DNA of 64,000 nucleotides from Begonia masoniana. Its lineage: Eukaryota > Streptophyta > Magnoliopsida > Cucurbitales > Begoniaceae. The stretch lies in NCBI GenBank assembly GCA_022432975.1, contig CM039512.1:3148519-3212518 (forward strand), read 5' to 3'. Shown here piece after piece: positions 22,350 to 33,508 of this stretch. Positions within the stretch are counted from its first letter, which is position 1, and each line of letters opens with the position of its first letter. The notes below the pieces were generated by a model that made no database searches, was not told the origin of the DNA, and saw only the letters and a list, made by a program, of their open reading frames with translations. The translations under genes and the position numbers were made by a program.

Positions 22350-22656
22350 ATTTTTGTTTTTGTTCGAAATTCAAAAGATTTATTTTAAATATATCTACTT
22401 CCTATGTAGTGAAAATTTTAATTATTGTGATTATCTTGGAAAAATGGTTTGGCTATTGTGAAATGAATTACACTTAGAATTTATAAAGAAAAATGTAGAG
22501 AGAGAGCGATCAAAAAACCTAATGCAGGTGGCCGAAGAGCTTTAGAAATTCTTCTAGTAGTTTGAGCGGAGACCCATTGCGATAGATAGGCTACAATTAA
22601 CGAAATAGTAAATAGTCGGCTGATTACAAAATAGAGTTTAAAATTCATTAACACTG
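22350..22656. other. Unassigned sequence up to the assembly gap
   Basis: No gene is recognised. A minus-strand open frame over 22481-22656 runs into the gap and has no known family. Confidence 0.35.
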
Positions 22657-22756
22657 NNNNNNNNNNNNNNNNNNNNNNNNNNNNNNNNNNNNNNNNNNNN
22701 NNNNNNNNNNNNNNNNNNNNNNNNNNNNNNNNNNNNNNNNNNNNNNNNNNNNNNNN
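22657..22756. other. Assembly gap (100 N)
   Basis: Exactly 100 N, the usual filler for a gap of unknown size. Confidence 0.99.
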
Positions 22757-23252
22757 ATTAGGTAGCTGACAGATTTGGTGCGTCAGCAAACAGACCTAGT
22801 GCGTCAGCAGTCCGATCAGTTAGGAGTGCTGTTGAACCGAGAGGTACAGGGAAGTGCTAACTCGAGTTATAGCAATGAACATTCTGGAGATAGATTCAGG
22901 AGGCTACGACCACCCACGTTTGATGGACAGTCATCTGATCCGGTTATTGCTGAAGGGTGGCTTAGGAAGATTGAGAGCATGTTTAGGTGCGCCAACATTG
23001 GAGAAGGAGACAAGGTCACGTTGGCAACATTTCATTTGGCTGGTGATTCTCAACTCTAGTGGGAAACAATAGAAACCACCACTGATGTTTTGGCGATGCC
23101 TTGATCACAATTCAAGGACATTTTCTATGAGAAGTATTTTAACAGCACTGTCCAAACTGCAAAGAAGTTGGAATTTCTGAACTTGAAGCAGACAAGGTCT
23201 GTGGCCGAGTACAGTAGGCAATTCGAGTCCCTTTCCAGGAGATCTGTTTTTA
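22757..23252 (+). pseudogene. Ty3/gypsy gag fragment
   Basis: Plus-strand text FRRLRPPTFDG, AEGWLRKIESMF, DKVTLATFHLAGDS, then FKDIFYEKYF and QFESLSR is the Retrotrans_gag domain of Ty3/gypsy elements. In-frame stops after GDSQL and ALAMP-like text break it. It emerges from the gap and stops at about 23252, just before a T22 run (23265-23286), so only a relic of the element is visible. Confidence 0.8.
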
Positions 23253-23557
23253 CTCCGCTTGTCGTTTTTTTTTTTTTTTTTTTTTTGCCTTTATAAACCA
23301 ACCATACCCACGGAAGTCTTAATCACAACAAAAATCTACCTCAACACAACAAAGCTTCCATTGTGCGCTTTGGAATAGCTCACTGAACTTCAGGAAGCTT
23401 CAGAATCTTATCAATGATTCAAATACGTTTGCTTCCTTTTTCACAAAAGAATTTAACTATTTTCGTCCTCCACCCCCCACCGCCCAAACAAAGATAAAAA
23501 GTACAGAAACAGAGAGGAGAATTATTCATTAAAATATCAGTATAGAGTTCGAAAAAG
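23253..23557 (-). other. Probable 3' untranslated region of the UBA2-like gene
   Basis: Between the gypsy relic and the stop codon lie a 22-nt T run (A run on the gene strand) and AT-rich sequence. I could not pick a single poly(A) signal. Confidence 0.35.
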
Positions 23558-25036
23558 CTAAAGTCCAATAAAAAGTTTACCTATAGCCAAAGTATGATGG
23601 GGAGCTGCAACTGAGCCAGTGCCAGCTGTAGTATACCTATGGGGAGCAGACGCAGAAGACTGAATCAATTGGGAATTCTGATACGCACCTAACCCATGGA
23701 AAGCAGCTTGAGAGCCATAATTACTCATCACACTTGGACTCGTGCTATTCATACCCGGTTGCAGAGTAAAACCTGTCCCCAATCCAACAGCAGGAGGGTT
23801 GCCAATCCTGCTTGGAGGTTGGGAAGCTCCACCAGAAAATGTAGCAGACAACCCAACTGGATTCTGCGTTGTACTCGAGCCAATGCCTAGCACCGGATTC
23901 ACCATCCCAATATCAGTATTCCTACTCATCAAAACAGTACCTGGATTCAAACCGACTGGAAAATTTGGAAAAACTGCATTAACTGGAGGCACAGTCGGAC
24001 CCACAACACCTGGAACGGCCACATTGGGAGATGGAGTAGAACCAACCACTGGGTTAGCAGCATTTGCCTTGCCCATTGCTATTGAGCACTGCAACCTCCA
24101 GCCATCTAATAGCTTCACAGGCTCTTCCAAGGCCTTCTTAATTCCCATTTCTGTTTTGTAAACAATCAAAGCATACCCCCTAAACTTCCCTGTGAGCTTG
24201 TCAACCCCTATGGGTCCTTCCTCAATCTCTCCATACAAGGCAAAGTGTGCTCGAAGTGTTTCTGGACTAATGTTAGGCCCCACATTGCCGATGTAGAGCT
24301 TGCGACTTTTGTTATCATGAGTAGGTTGGAGGTTATCTGACCCAGTGGCCGCAAGCTGGCACGAAACCATTCTACTCCCAACCTTAATCTGGGGCTGTTT
24401 GAGTGCCTTCATAGCACTTTCTCGCTTCTTGTAAAGAATAAAAGCATAGCCCTTACACTGTCCAGTAAATTTATCAGCGACTACATTGCACTGCTTTATG
24501 AAACCATACAGCTTGAAAACAGACTGCAGCATTTCATTCGAGCACTCTGGGCCAAGTCCGTAGACGAAAATATTCCGTTGGATGGGATCCGATTTAGCAT
24601 TCTCTATAATGTCGGCAACGATTGAAGAATTAGCATCGGACGCTTCTTTAAGAATCTTGATAAGTTGGTCTTTGCCCAAAGGTTCAAGGAGCTTCTTTAT
24701 GGTATTTCTTTTGGAGTCCTCATCCTCGTCCTCGTCCTCATCCTCATCCTCGTCTTCGTCCTCGTCTTCATCCTCTTCCTCTCCATCTTCTTCTTCTTCT
24801 TCGTCCTCTTCTTCCTCTTCCTCTTCTTCCTCTCCAGAGCTCGAATCTTCTACTTCTTCTCCATCATCTTCTTCTTCCGCTTCCTCCTCCTCCCTTTCAT
24901 CACTAGCTTCCTCTTCGTCTTCCTCGGAGTCGGACTCCCACTCTTCAGGAGGCGGTAGAAGCAGACGCTTGGGTTCTACTTTAGGGATTTTGGAAGATAA
25001 TTCTTCCTTCGGAGCACCTTTTCTCTTCTTAGCCAT
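23558..25036 (-). CDS. UBA2-like RNA-binding protein with two RRMs
   Basis: The frame encodes 492 residues from ATG 25036. A basic start (MAKKRKG) is followed by a long Glu/Asp tract (about 35-108) that ends in ten or so ED pairs. A helical SAP-like stretch LLEPLGKDQLIKIL follows. RRM1 has RNP2 NIFVYGL (155-161) and RNP1 KGYAFILY (195-202); RRM2 has RNP2 KLYIGNV (246-252) and RNP1 RGYALIVY (286-293). The Gly/Pro/Asn-rich C-terminus is typical of UBP1-associated protein 2 (UBA2a/b/c), nuclear proteins that bind U-rich RNA and act in mRNA turnover and stress or ABA responses. The last residues follow a possible splice donor (TATAG/GTAAAC at about 23583), so a spliced form might end differently. 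The coding frame has no lesion. Confidence 0.9.
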   Translation of the reverse strand: MAKKRKGAPKEELSSKIPKVEPKRLLLPPPEEWESDSEEDEEEASDEREEEEAEEEDDGEEVEDSSSGEEEEEEEEEDEEEEEDGEEEDEDEDEDEDEDEDEDEDEDSKRNTIKKLLEPLGKDQLIKILKEASDANSSIVADIIENAKSDPIQRNIFVYGLGPECSNEMLQSVFKLYGFIKQCNVVADKFTGQCKGYAFILYKKRESAMKALKQPQIKVGSRMVSCQLAATGSDNLQPTHDNKSRKLYIGNVGPNISPETLRAHFALYGEIEEGPIGVDKLTGKFRGYALIVYKTEMGIKKALEEPVKLLDGWRLQCSIAMGKANAANPVVGSTPSPNVAVPGVVGPTVPPVNAVFPNFPVGLNPGTVLMSRNTDIGMVNPVLGIGSSTTQNPVGLSATFSGGASQPPSRIGNPPAVGLGTGFTLQPGMNSTSPSVMSNYGSQAAFHGLGAYQNSQLIQSSASAPHRYTTAGTGSVAAPHHTLAIGKLFIGL

Positions 25037-25397
25037 GGAAGCTGCGGGGAGATCGCGCAGTTTACAGCTTAGGGCTTTTTCGCGCTACTGAATTCTCTCA
25101 TCCCCGCTCCGATGGCTATCTAACCAATTTTAGATGCTCTCTTGCCCTTTTGTAAAATGAGTAATTATAAAAATAATATTTTATTTTATTCTCTTGAGAA
25201 ATTTATTAAGATCAAATAATTATTGATGTAATTATTATAATAATTTGATCGATAATTATTTGACACGTCGATAAATTTTAAAAAAAATACATTTAACATT
25301 GTTCTGGTAAAATATATACAATTTAATGAATAATGAATTGTGTTATTTTTAAAGGTTACAAAATTACACTTGTCGTCGACTTATTGGACAATGAAGG
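25037..25397. other. Short AT-rich spacer, promoter side of the UBA2-like gene
   Basis: It holds the 5' untranslated leader of the UBA2-like gene (a GC-richer patch at 25037-25120) and then AT-rich DNA before the last exon of the EIF1AD-like gene, which reads the same way. No other gene was seen. Confidence 0.4.
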
Positions 25398-25531
25398 TTA
25401 GCGATCTCGATTAAGTACTTCATCGTCCTCTGTGTTACTCGAGTCAAACTTGCTCTCTTGTTCGGATCTGAGCCTCTGTAAATTCTCGCACGATTCGGCC
25501 TCGGTGCTGGATTTGAAGATTTCTGGCCTAC

Positions 25532-26148
25532 AATAAGTTGGTAAAATCAAAACATCAATAATAATAAGGTTGCAGGAAAGACGGTGCTAAGAAGAGACTT
25601 AAAGTAGACTGGAGAAGCACAAGGCTTCATAAGATAGCATTTCCATGAGCAACCTTGTTACTTTTACCAACTTTCTGCTGCGGTAAAGCATTTCACATTG
25701 TTACATACAACTGTTTTGTTATCTTCACACACTAATTTCTCATCTTTTAAAAGAAAAAAAAAATCCAATAAACTGTAGCAATTAACAGAGAAAAACCTAA
25801 CAGCATTGGTCTCTGTTAGTCGTCGAATCAAATCAACGTACAAGTCGCGCTTCCCGTCAACTTAATGAATCATTAGAAACTTAAGTGTTATTGTTATTCG
25901 TTACTTGGTATTCCAAGAAAGTGGATGTTCGAGTAAGTTGAGTTTTTTTTTTATTAGAATAATATCCAAGAAACAAATTACAATTAGGAAAAAAGATCAG
26001 CTAAAACAAACAAATCATGTCAACAGCCTATTCAACAAATGTAAACATTATATCTCTGAATGAACTTCAAATATTTTATGTAGATTAAACAAGATGTATC
26101 AATTGCCAGTCATGGTTTGACTAAAGTAGATTATGAATCTAGAAGGAC
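25532..26148. other. EIF1AD intronic region lacking the expected middle exon
   Basis: The exon carrying the core of the S1-like domain should be here. On the minus strand I see only fragments with stops, so it is either lost or too decayed to read. Confidence 0.45.
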
Positions 26149-27216
26149 CTCGTTTTATCCACATGGTCTTTTGAAACTTAGCTGGAAATAATGCTAGCGA
26201 CTTGTGGCCTTGTGCATCCATTACCTAAAACAGATCAACAAATGGATGAACTACTTAGCATCAACAGAATTCCAATAACCTGACTCTTATACTAAAAGAG
26301 ACTTGTTAGAGTGATCCATTTTCTCCTCTCGGAATTATTATTGTGATGGAAATTATCATCATATTCATCGTTAAGGCTCAGTGAGTGAAGTCAAGGGTTT
26401 TTTTTGTGGGGGAGGTGGAACTCTTTCCATTTGCCATCGTCAATACAATTTTTTAGTGATGTGAATGTTAATCAACTAATGCACTTTCTATCGATATTGC
26501 TCAAGGTGGCATCAAGGTTGAGGGTTCTCTTGAAATTTTAGTTGGTACCCATTAGATAGGTTCCGAATGTTAGAATCCTCCCATCATGTTTGCATTACAA
26601 GGTGGGTCACAATGATTGCAGTGAAATTGTTTTGGAGATTTTTTAGTGAAACAGGGTGCCTCAGGAGGAAGGTAAGGCTAAAAAATTTTCCGGTGAAGAC
26701 TCTTGGTGGTCTATGGAGAGCACTATGGGCCCTCAGTTTATAATTTGCGATTTCCCGAGAAGAGGAACGCTACATATTCAACAACGTAGGTGAACTGCCC
26801 TTTTCGCAGAGCTGAGCTTGATGGTGGACCGGCGGCTTTCCGGTTTATGGTAAAGTGGTGCTCAAAAGATCAGCTTAAATTTGAGAAGCAGATTTCATAT
26901 ATCGTATAGAATGAGTTTCATCTCTAGTTATGGAACGATGTTTGTGCTGTCCTACCCCCCTTAAGAGACTTTCCCGGAGTTTTTCCTTCTAGTCACAGGA
27001 CACAGATAGAGTTTCCTTGTGGGAGATTTGATGGTCTGGATGGTAAAGGCACGAATCTTCAATGGAATGTTACCTTCATCCGTAAATTGAAGGATGAGGA
27101 AATGGACTGATTTTGTTCATCTGAAATCCGTTATCCCTAGTAAAAGAAGAGTTCTTTAGTGAAGTCAATTCACAATGCTCTATTTATCCAACGAAAGTAA
27201 CTTGAGGTTTGGGAAG

Positions 27217-28093
27217 TGTGATGACCCGAATGTGAACGTATGTGTACGACTGCGGGGCAAACCTCGGGACCTAAGCCGAGTGTAGGCGAATCCCGGACTC
27301 GAGTATAGGCGAATCCCGGGTCGTAAAGAGGGGGTTGTCACAATCCCGCATCGTTTGGGGTACATGGAAATGAAACATATGTAAGAGATCATTCCCAACA
27401 TAGCAAGACGCGTTTTGGAGTACAATTGGCAACGGATCCCATAAGAACTCCGAAATTAAAAGTGCTTCGGCGAGAACAATTCCAGGTTGGGTGACCTTCT
27501 GAGAAGTCCTCGCCAAACAAAGCCGTGAGAGGAGGATATTGGGCTAGGGCCCAATCCCCAGAGCGGACAATATCTTACTGGGAAACGGGGTCGTTACAAA
27601 TGGTATCAGAGCCTGTACCCAACCGGAAATGTGGCCAACAAGGACGTTGGGCCCCCGAAGGGGGGGTGATTGTGATGACGCGAATGTGAACGTATGTGTA
27701 CGACTGCGGGGCAAACCTCGGGTTGCGGGGCAAACCTCGGGTTGCGGGGCAAACCTCGGGACCTAAGCCGAGTGTAGGCGAATCCCGGACTCGAGTATAG
27801 GCGAATCCCGGGTCGTAAAGAGGGGGTTGTCACAATCCCACATCGCTTGGGGAAGTACATGGAAATGAAACATATGTAAGAGATCCTTCCCAACATAGCA
27901 AGACGCGTTTTGGAGCACAATTGGCAACGGATCCCATAAGAACTCCGAAGTTAAAAGTGCTTCGGCGAGAACAATTCCAGGTTGGGTGATCTTCTGGGAA
28001 GTCCTCGCCAAACAAAGCCGTGAGGGGAGGATATTGGGCTAGGGCCCAATCCCCAGAGCGGACAATATCTTGCTGGGAAACGGGGTCGTTACA
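27217..28093 (+). mobile_element. Complete TRIM (terminal-repeat retrotransposon in miniature)
   Basis: The 877-bp element has LTRs at 27217-27598 (382 bp) and 27671-28093 (423 bp), both TGTGATGAC..GGTCGTTACA. The internal region is only 72 bp: TGGTATCAGAGC primer site (27601-27612) two bases after the first LTR, then a purine tract CGAAGGGGGGGTGAT against the second. The flank duplication GGAAG lies at 27212-27216 and 28094-28098. It encodes nothing and must use another element's enzymes. The second LTR has three copies of a 20-bp GTTGCGGGGCAAACCTCGGG-type unit where the first has one. Confidence 0.93.
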
Positions 28094-28189
28094 GGAAGTC
28101 TGTGGCTTTTCCAAGTGTGGTTTTGTTGACTTAATAGATAGGGCCGCATGTCTTAATTTTAGATAACATATAGCAGAGGTGTTTCACGT

Positions 28190-31100
28190 TGAAAGAGAAA
28201 ATAAAAGAGAGCAGAGGAGAGTAATTGAAAATTGAGTAGTTTATTTTTCTGTATTTTTTTACATACTCTGTTGACTCCTTTTTATAATGAGGATGACAGT
28301 AGAAGATGAGAAACAGAAAGATAAAACAGAGAAGGTGAGAGAGATTACAGAGAGAGAAACTATCAAATTTTGCTAACTAAAAGATTTTGTAAATCCGATT
28401 CTGTTTGACATGGTTTAACATCCCCCCGCAAACGAATGGGTCTGGGAAGAACTGTGAGTTTGGTACGTAATTCCTGAAAACGTGCAGCAACTAGTGGCTT
28501 TGTTAAACAATCGGCCAGTTGATCTTTAGATGGAGCATAGGCTATGCGCAAAGATCCGTTCTTAACCTTTTCACGGACGAAATGTTGATCAAGCTCAACA
28601 TGTTTAGATCGAGCATGAAGAACCGGGTTGGATGCCAGACTGAGTGTACTAATATTATCACAGTAGATGATAGGAGATGACTTTGGAGAAAGGCGCAGCT
28701 CGTGAAGCAAGGATTGGATCCAAAGTAATTCAGCAGCTCCATTTGCTAAAGCACGATATTCTGACTCAGTACTAGATCTGGAAACGGCTCGTTGTTTGGA
28801 GGAAGACCATGAAATTAAATTATGTCCAAGGAAGACACAATACCCACTTGTACTATGACGATCATCAGGACATGATGCCCAGTCGGCATCAGTATAGCAA
28901 AATAAAGCATGATCAGAGTTAACCTGAAGATGGAGACCCAAATGTGCAGTACCTTTTAAATATATGAGAACCCGTTTAACGGCTTGCATATGAACGTCTG
29001 TCGGAGCATGCATGAATTGACAGAGTTTATTTACAGCATATGAAATATCCGGCCTCGTGATGGTGCAATACTGAAGAGCTCCAAGGATGCTCCGGTACTC
29101 AGTAAAATCAGAAAGCAGTTGACCAGCATGGATAGAGAGTGATGGAAGGGCAAGTGGAGTATGATGAGGCTTCGAGTCCAACATGCCTGTTTTGACCAAT
29201 AAATCTCGAATATACTTGGTTTGACTCATATGTAAACCTGTAGGATGATTATGCACCTCAACACCTAAAAAAAAATGTAAAGAGCCCAAATCCTTGATAG
29301 CAAACAATTGAGAGAGGTGGATGATTAACTTGGAAATTAAAGTGGAAGACGATCCAGTCACAATAATATCGTCCACGTATATAAGAACCACCAGAATATC
29401 AGACGCATTATGAAAAACAAACATTGAAGTATCGGCCTTTGAATCAGTGAACCCCCAATTAAGGAGAGCCATACTAAGCTTGAGAAACCATGCCCTCGGT
29501 GACTGTTTTAAACCGTATAGAGACTTGTGAAGTTGGCAAACATAATCTGGGTGACAGGGATCAACGAAGCCTTGAGGTTGTTGCATGTAAACATTCTCAA
29601 GGAGATCACCATGAAGGAATGTATTCTGAACATCTAACTGTTTGATGACCCACTTCCGAGTTGTGGCAATACTAAGAATTAGTCAGATGGTTACTGGTTT
29701 AATAACGGGACTGAATGTTTCGTGGAAGTCAATGCCCTGTGTCTGTTGAAAACCCTTTGCAACTAAGCGAGCTTTGAATCTATCAATTGAGCCGTCGGAA
29801 CGAAGCTTTATTCTGTATACCCACTTAGAACCAATAATACGAGAGTTAGTGGGTTTGGGTACTAGCGACCATGTACCTTGCGATTGGAGTGCATCAAACT
29901 CAGTTTTCATTGCCGTTTTCCACTCGATAGACTTGGAGGCTTCCTTGTATGAGGAAGGTTCACATAAAACATTCCCTGCAACGCTAAAGAAAATCTGTGG
30001 TTTGAATATGCCGGACTTAGATCGTGTGACCATTGGATGCTCATTAACAGTTGGAGGATCCAGTGGGCGTTCGACTAGGTCAGGGAGAGGTGAAGAAATT
30101 TGAGAGGGAACAAAAGAAGAAGAAGAAGAGGGAGAGGTAGAAGAGACAACAGATTGACTGGTAATGGGACGGGAAGGAGAAGAAGTAGGTGAGAGAGAAG
30201 AAGAAGAGGGAGAGGAAGAAGAGACAACAGGTTGACTGGTAATGGGACGGGAAGGAGAAGAAGTAGGTGAGATAGGTAAAGATGAAATGATGGGGATGTC
30301 AAGGGCTTGAATAGGAGAAGCAGATTGAATTAAAAAAGGAAAAACTGATTCATTAAAAACTACGTGTCGAGAGATGTAAATCCGACCTGTAGTTTTTTAA
30401 AGGCACAAGTACCCTTTGTGATGACTGCTATACCCTATAAAAACACAGTGGCTGGATCGTAATTCAAGTTTGTGAGTATTATAGGAACGTAAAAATGGAA
30501 AACATTGACAACCGAAAACTCGAAGATGAGTATACGAAGGAACCTTGTTGTACAATACTTGAAACGGGGAGATATTAAGTAAAATTTTGGACGGGAGGCA
30601 ATTAATTAAATAAACGGCTGTTCCGAAAGCAAAAGACAAAAATTTTAATGGAACAGAAGCATGAGCAAGTAAAGTTAAACCGGTTTCAACGATGTGTCGA
30701 TTTTTGCGTTCGACTCGCCCGTTTTGTTGTGGTGTATATGGGCAAGAAATTTCATGAATAATGCCATGAGACAAGAAAAAATTTGACAAAGAGCGAAATT
30801 CACCTCCCCAATCAGACCTCACACGTTTAATATTAGCATTAAACTGAGTGTGAACCATGTTTTTAAAGATGATAAACGTGTTATAAGTTTCATCTTTAGA
30901 GTGTAGAGGATAAAACCAAGTGAATCTAGAGAAATCATCAATAAAAATAAGAAAATATTTTGCACCAGTTATTGATGGAACAGAGGACGGACCCCATAGA
31001 TCTGTATGGATTAAATCAAAAGCAACAGAGGCTTGAGAAACAGAAAGAGGAAAAACTAATCGATGAGATTTGGCTAATTGACATGAAGAACAAAAGTCCA

Positions 31101-32919
31101 TATACCGAGAAGAAATAGACATATTTGAACTAGAGAAAACAGACTGCATTACATTTGAAGCTGGATGTCCCAACCTAGAATGCCATAGATTAGGAGAATT
31201 ACTGGAGACGAGATGAAGTTGAGCAGACGATGGTTGATAGGAAGTAGGAGAGCAAACTCTATACAGTCCATTATCAAGGATTCCCCGGAGAAGAACCCTG
31301 TGAGAAGCCTGATCCTTTACAACAAAGAAGGAAGAGTGAAATTCCACAAAAGCTTTGTTGTCAGGACATAATTGAGAGACACTGAGAAGATTTTTTTGAA
31401 GAGAGGGAGAATGATAAATTGTTCGTAAATAAACAGGAGAAGAATCAGTGAGAATAGTAGCGTGACCAATATGTGAAATAGAAGAACGCTTACCGTTACC
31501 AACTGTTATCTGAGTATCGCCTAAGTATGGTGTAGCAGAGTCCAACATATTTAAATCTGGAGAAAAATGGTGAGAAGCACCAGAATCCATATACCAGGAA
31601 GGATCCAGAGGCGTTGTAGGCGATGCTGATTGACCATCAGAGGAAGGCAGTATTGCAGAAAAATTCCGAGGAGGGTATGAGGTAGGTTGATACTGAAGGT
31701 TCGTTCGATGATAACACACATCAGCGCTATGTCCTGACTTGTGGCAAATTTGACATCTAGGGCGATATGAGGGTCTGTTTTGAGAAAATGAAGGGGAAGA
31801 AGGGCGAAATGGTGGAGTGGGAAGTAGAGCCGAAGAAGGGAACGAAGGTCGAGGACCCCTTGGTCTATTTGATGTAAAGAAAGAGTGAGGGCCAGGAGGG
31901 GAAGGAAATTTTGATTTTGGTTTATTACCTAATAAATTTGCTTGGTTGGCTTGAAGGGAGTTCAGCGAGGCAGAGGCATTCTGTCGTTCTAATCGAGCGT
32001 CATAGCTCATTAACAGGCTGTTTAGTTCTTCCATTGAAGGCCGCTCAATGCGAGTGGACATAGCAGTAACAAATGAGTTGTATTCTACTCCTAAACCATT
32101 AAGGAAGTAGAGAAGCTGATCTCCCTGGCTCACAGGTTCTCCAGCAGCTGCTAGTGTATTACAGATGTTTCGAAATTTCTGAATATAGGCTATAGCACTG
32201 AGGCTGTCTTTGCGAAACGCTTGCAAAGTTGTTCGAAGCTCGGAGATCCTGGCAACCGATGAAGAAGAATAAAGTTGTCCCAGAGCCTCCCAAATCTCGA
32301 AGGCAGATGAATACCCAACTAGTTGCCCTAGCATTTGCTCATGAACAGAGGCGTAAATCCAACTCATAATGAGTCGATTGTACCTCTGCCAGGATAGAAA
32401 GTCTGGATTGATGATCTGTGAAGAAGAAGACGAAGGAGATTCACAGTTTCTCGGAGGACATGGACAGGATCCGGTAAGAATTTCTTCTAACCTGTTGGCG
32501 ATAACGATGTTCAGTAGCTGGTTTTTCCATATAAGAAAATTTGAGTCGTCTAGCTTGACGGTGAGAGGTTGGTTGCCTGAAGGAAGGTGGGGAAGGGAGG
32601 ATAGAGTGGGAGAAGACGAAGGAGGTGGGTCAGTCATGTTTGGTGAAGAAGACATTTTATCGAGGAGCTGTTTATTGCTCTGATACCATGAAAGAGAAAA
32701 TAAAAGAGAGCAGAGGAGAGTAATTGAAAATTGCGTAGTTTATTTTTCTGTATTTTTTTACATACTCTGTTGAGTCCTTTTTATAATGAGGATGACAGTA
32801 GAAGATGAGAAACAGAAAGATAAAACAGAGAAGGTGAGAGAGATTACAGAGAGAGAAACTATCAAATTTTGCTAACTAAAAGATTTTGTGAATCCGATTC
32901 TGTTTGACATGGTTTAACA
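28190..32919 (-). mobile_element. Ty1/copia element (RE1/RE2-like) with two stops
   Basis: A full-length 4730-bp element on the minus strand. LTRs are 28190-28420 and 32689-32919 (231 bp each, TGAAAGAG..TTTAACA), with three differences by eye. The primer site (complement of TGGTATCAGAGC) is at 32677-32688 and the purine tract at about 28421-28430. CACGT flanks it at 28185-28189 and 32920-32924. LTR divergence near 1.3% makes it older than the 9564 element but still young. Confidence 0.95.
28363..32655 (-). pseudogene. Copia gag-pol polyprotein, two premature stops
   Basis: One frame of about 1430 codons runs from ATG 32655 to a stop at 28363 that lies inside the 3' LTR. In order: UBN2 gag, CCHC knuckle CQICHKSGHSADVCY, protease WYMDSGASHHF, integrase DLWGP, SDWGGEF and NGRVERKN, reverse transcriptase with LIYVDDIIVTG, and RNase H with YTDADWASC and SSTESEY. 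It is interrupted by TAA at 30397-30399 (between integrase and reverse transcriptase) and TGA at 29683-29685 (inside reverse transcriptase, after FSPVIKPVTI). A 78-bp tandem duplication lies in the Ser/Pro-rich linker at about 30113-30270. It is not autonomous as it stands, but only two base changes separate it from an open frame. Confidence 0.92.
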
Positions 32920-33040
32920 CACGTATCCAAACCATAGTTTGCTTTGTAAGCAGGAGGAACCGACCGTTAATCATCTCTTTTTCAAATGTCAGGTGTTTTG
33001 ACAATTTGTGACACTGCGTTGTGGAAACTAGAAAGTCTCA

Positions 33041-33394
33041 GGAGACTTTGAGTGGGTTATGCCTTGTTCCACTAACTGTTTTGGGAGGCGTGGAGAGGAG
33101 TCCATGTTGCTGTTTTGGGAGGCGTGGAGAGGAGTCCATGTTGCAGTGAATGAAGGGGCTTGTTTGTTTTGGAGAGTGGAATTAGGCGAACAAAATGATT
33201 TCTGAGGAGCTTTTAAATTTTGGTTCTTCAAGACTTCAATTTTGTAATAACCTTACATGGCCGCACAAGAGTATTTTTTAGGTTTCTGTCAATTTTGTTG
33301 CGCCTTTTAGCACAATGCCTTTCTCTTGCACAGTTCAGACACGAATTAGACAGACGCCTTAAGTATAAGAGATAAAGAGTGAACAATAAGGTAC
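33041..33394. other. Intron 1 remainder of the EIF1AD-like gene
   Basis: Contains a short tandem duplication (TGTTTTGGGAGGCGTGGAGAGG-type unit, about 33078-33140) next to the LINE end. Nothing coding was seen. Confidence 0.5.
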
Positions 33395-33508
33395 CTTAAT
33401 GATATTAGAACCTTGAAGAGAGACCGCCTGCATGATATTTTCACAATCTTCAACGCTTCCAATTTCTTGATCTGCTGCCCTCCTTAGTTTCTTTCTCCCT
33501 GCTTTCAT

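Larger units (their letters stand above)
26390..33040 (+). mobile_element. LINE (non-LTR) 3' fragment, split by a TRIM and a copia
   Basis: Three pieces (26390-27216, 28094-28189, 32920-33040) read continuously once the two insertions are removed. Plus-strand text LWNDVCAVLPPLRDFPGVF, WNVTFIRKLKDEEMD and LLCKQEEPTVNHLFFKC is the C-terminal region of plant LINE reverse transcriptases, ending in the zf-RVT zinc finger. Frameshifts and stops run throughout. The outer borders are uncertain. It lies in intron 1 of the EIF1AD-like gene on the opposite strand. Confidence 0.65.
25398..33508 (-). pseudogene. EIF1AD: EIF1AD-like (S1/eIF1A-domain) gene with an insertion-filled intron
   Basis: EIF1AD proteins are small eIF1A-like S1-domain RNA-binding proteins. 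Exon 1 (33508-33395, 38 codons, MKAGRKKLRRAA..SLQGSNIIK) ends at a GT donor in phase 0. Exon 2 (26224-26149) reads VMDAQGHKSLALFPAKFQKT and ends WIKR in phase 1. The last exon (25527-25398) starts after an AG acceptor and reads PEIFKSSTEAE..DDEVLNRDR then TAA. The exon expected between them (the SFVVVDESG..VACIVSQVLF part of the fold) I cannot find between 25531 and 26148; only a weak trace (MLSYEALCFSS) appears near 25640. Intron 1 is about 7.2 kb and contains a LINE fragment, a TRIM and a copia element. The gene identity is good; that it is non-functional is inferred from the missing exon. Confidence 0.7.

Noticed and set aside
24582..25091. 169-codon plus-strand frame, almost all serine
   Set aside because: It is the antisense of the acidic tract of the UBA2-like gene; GAGGAC/GAGGAA codons read as serine on the other strand.
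27180..28114. Several minus-strand frames of 81-104 codons
   Set aside because: They lie entirely in the TRIM, appear twice because the LTRs repeat, and look like no protein family.
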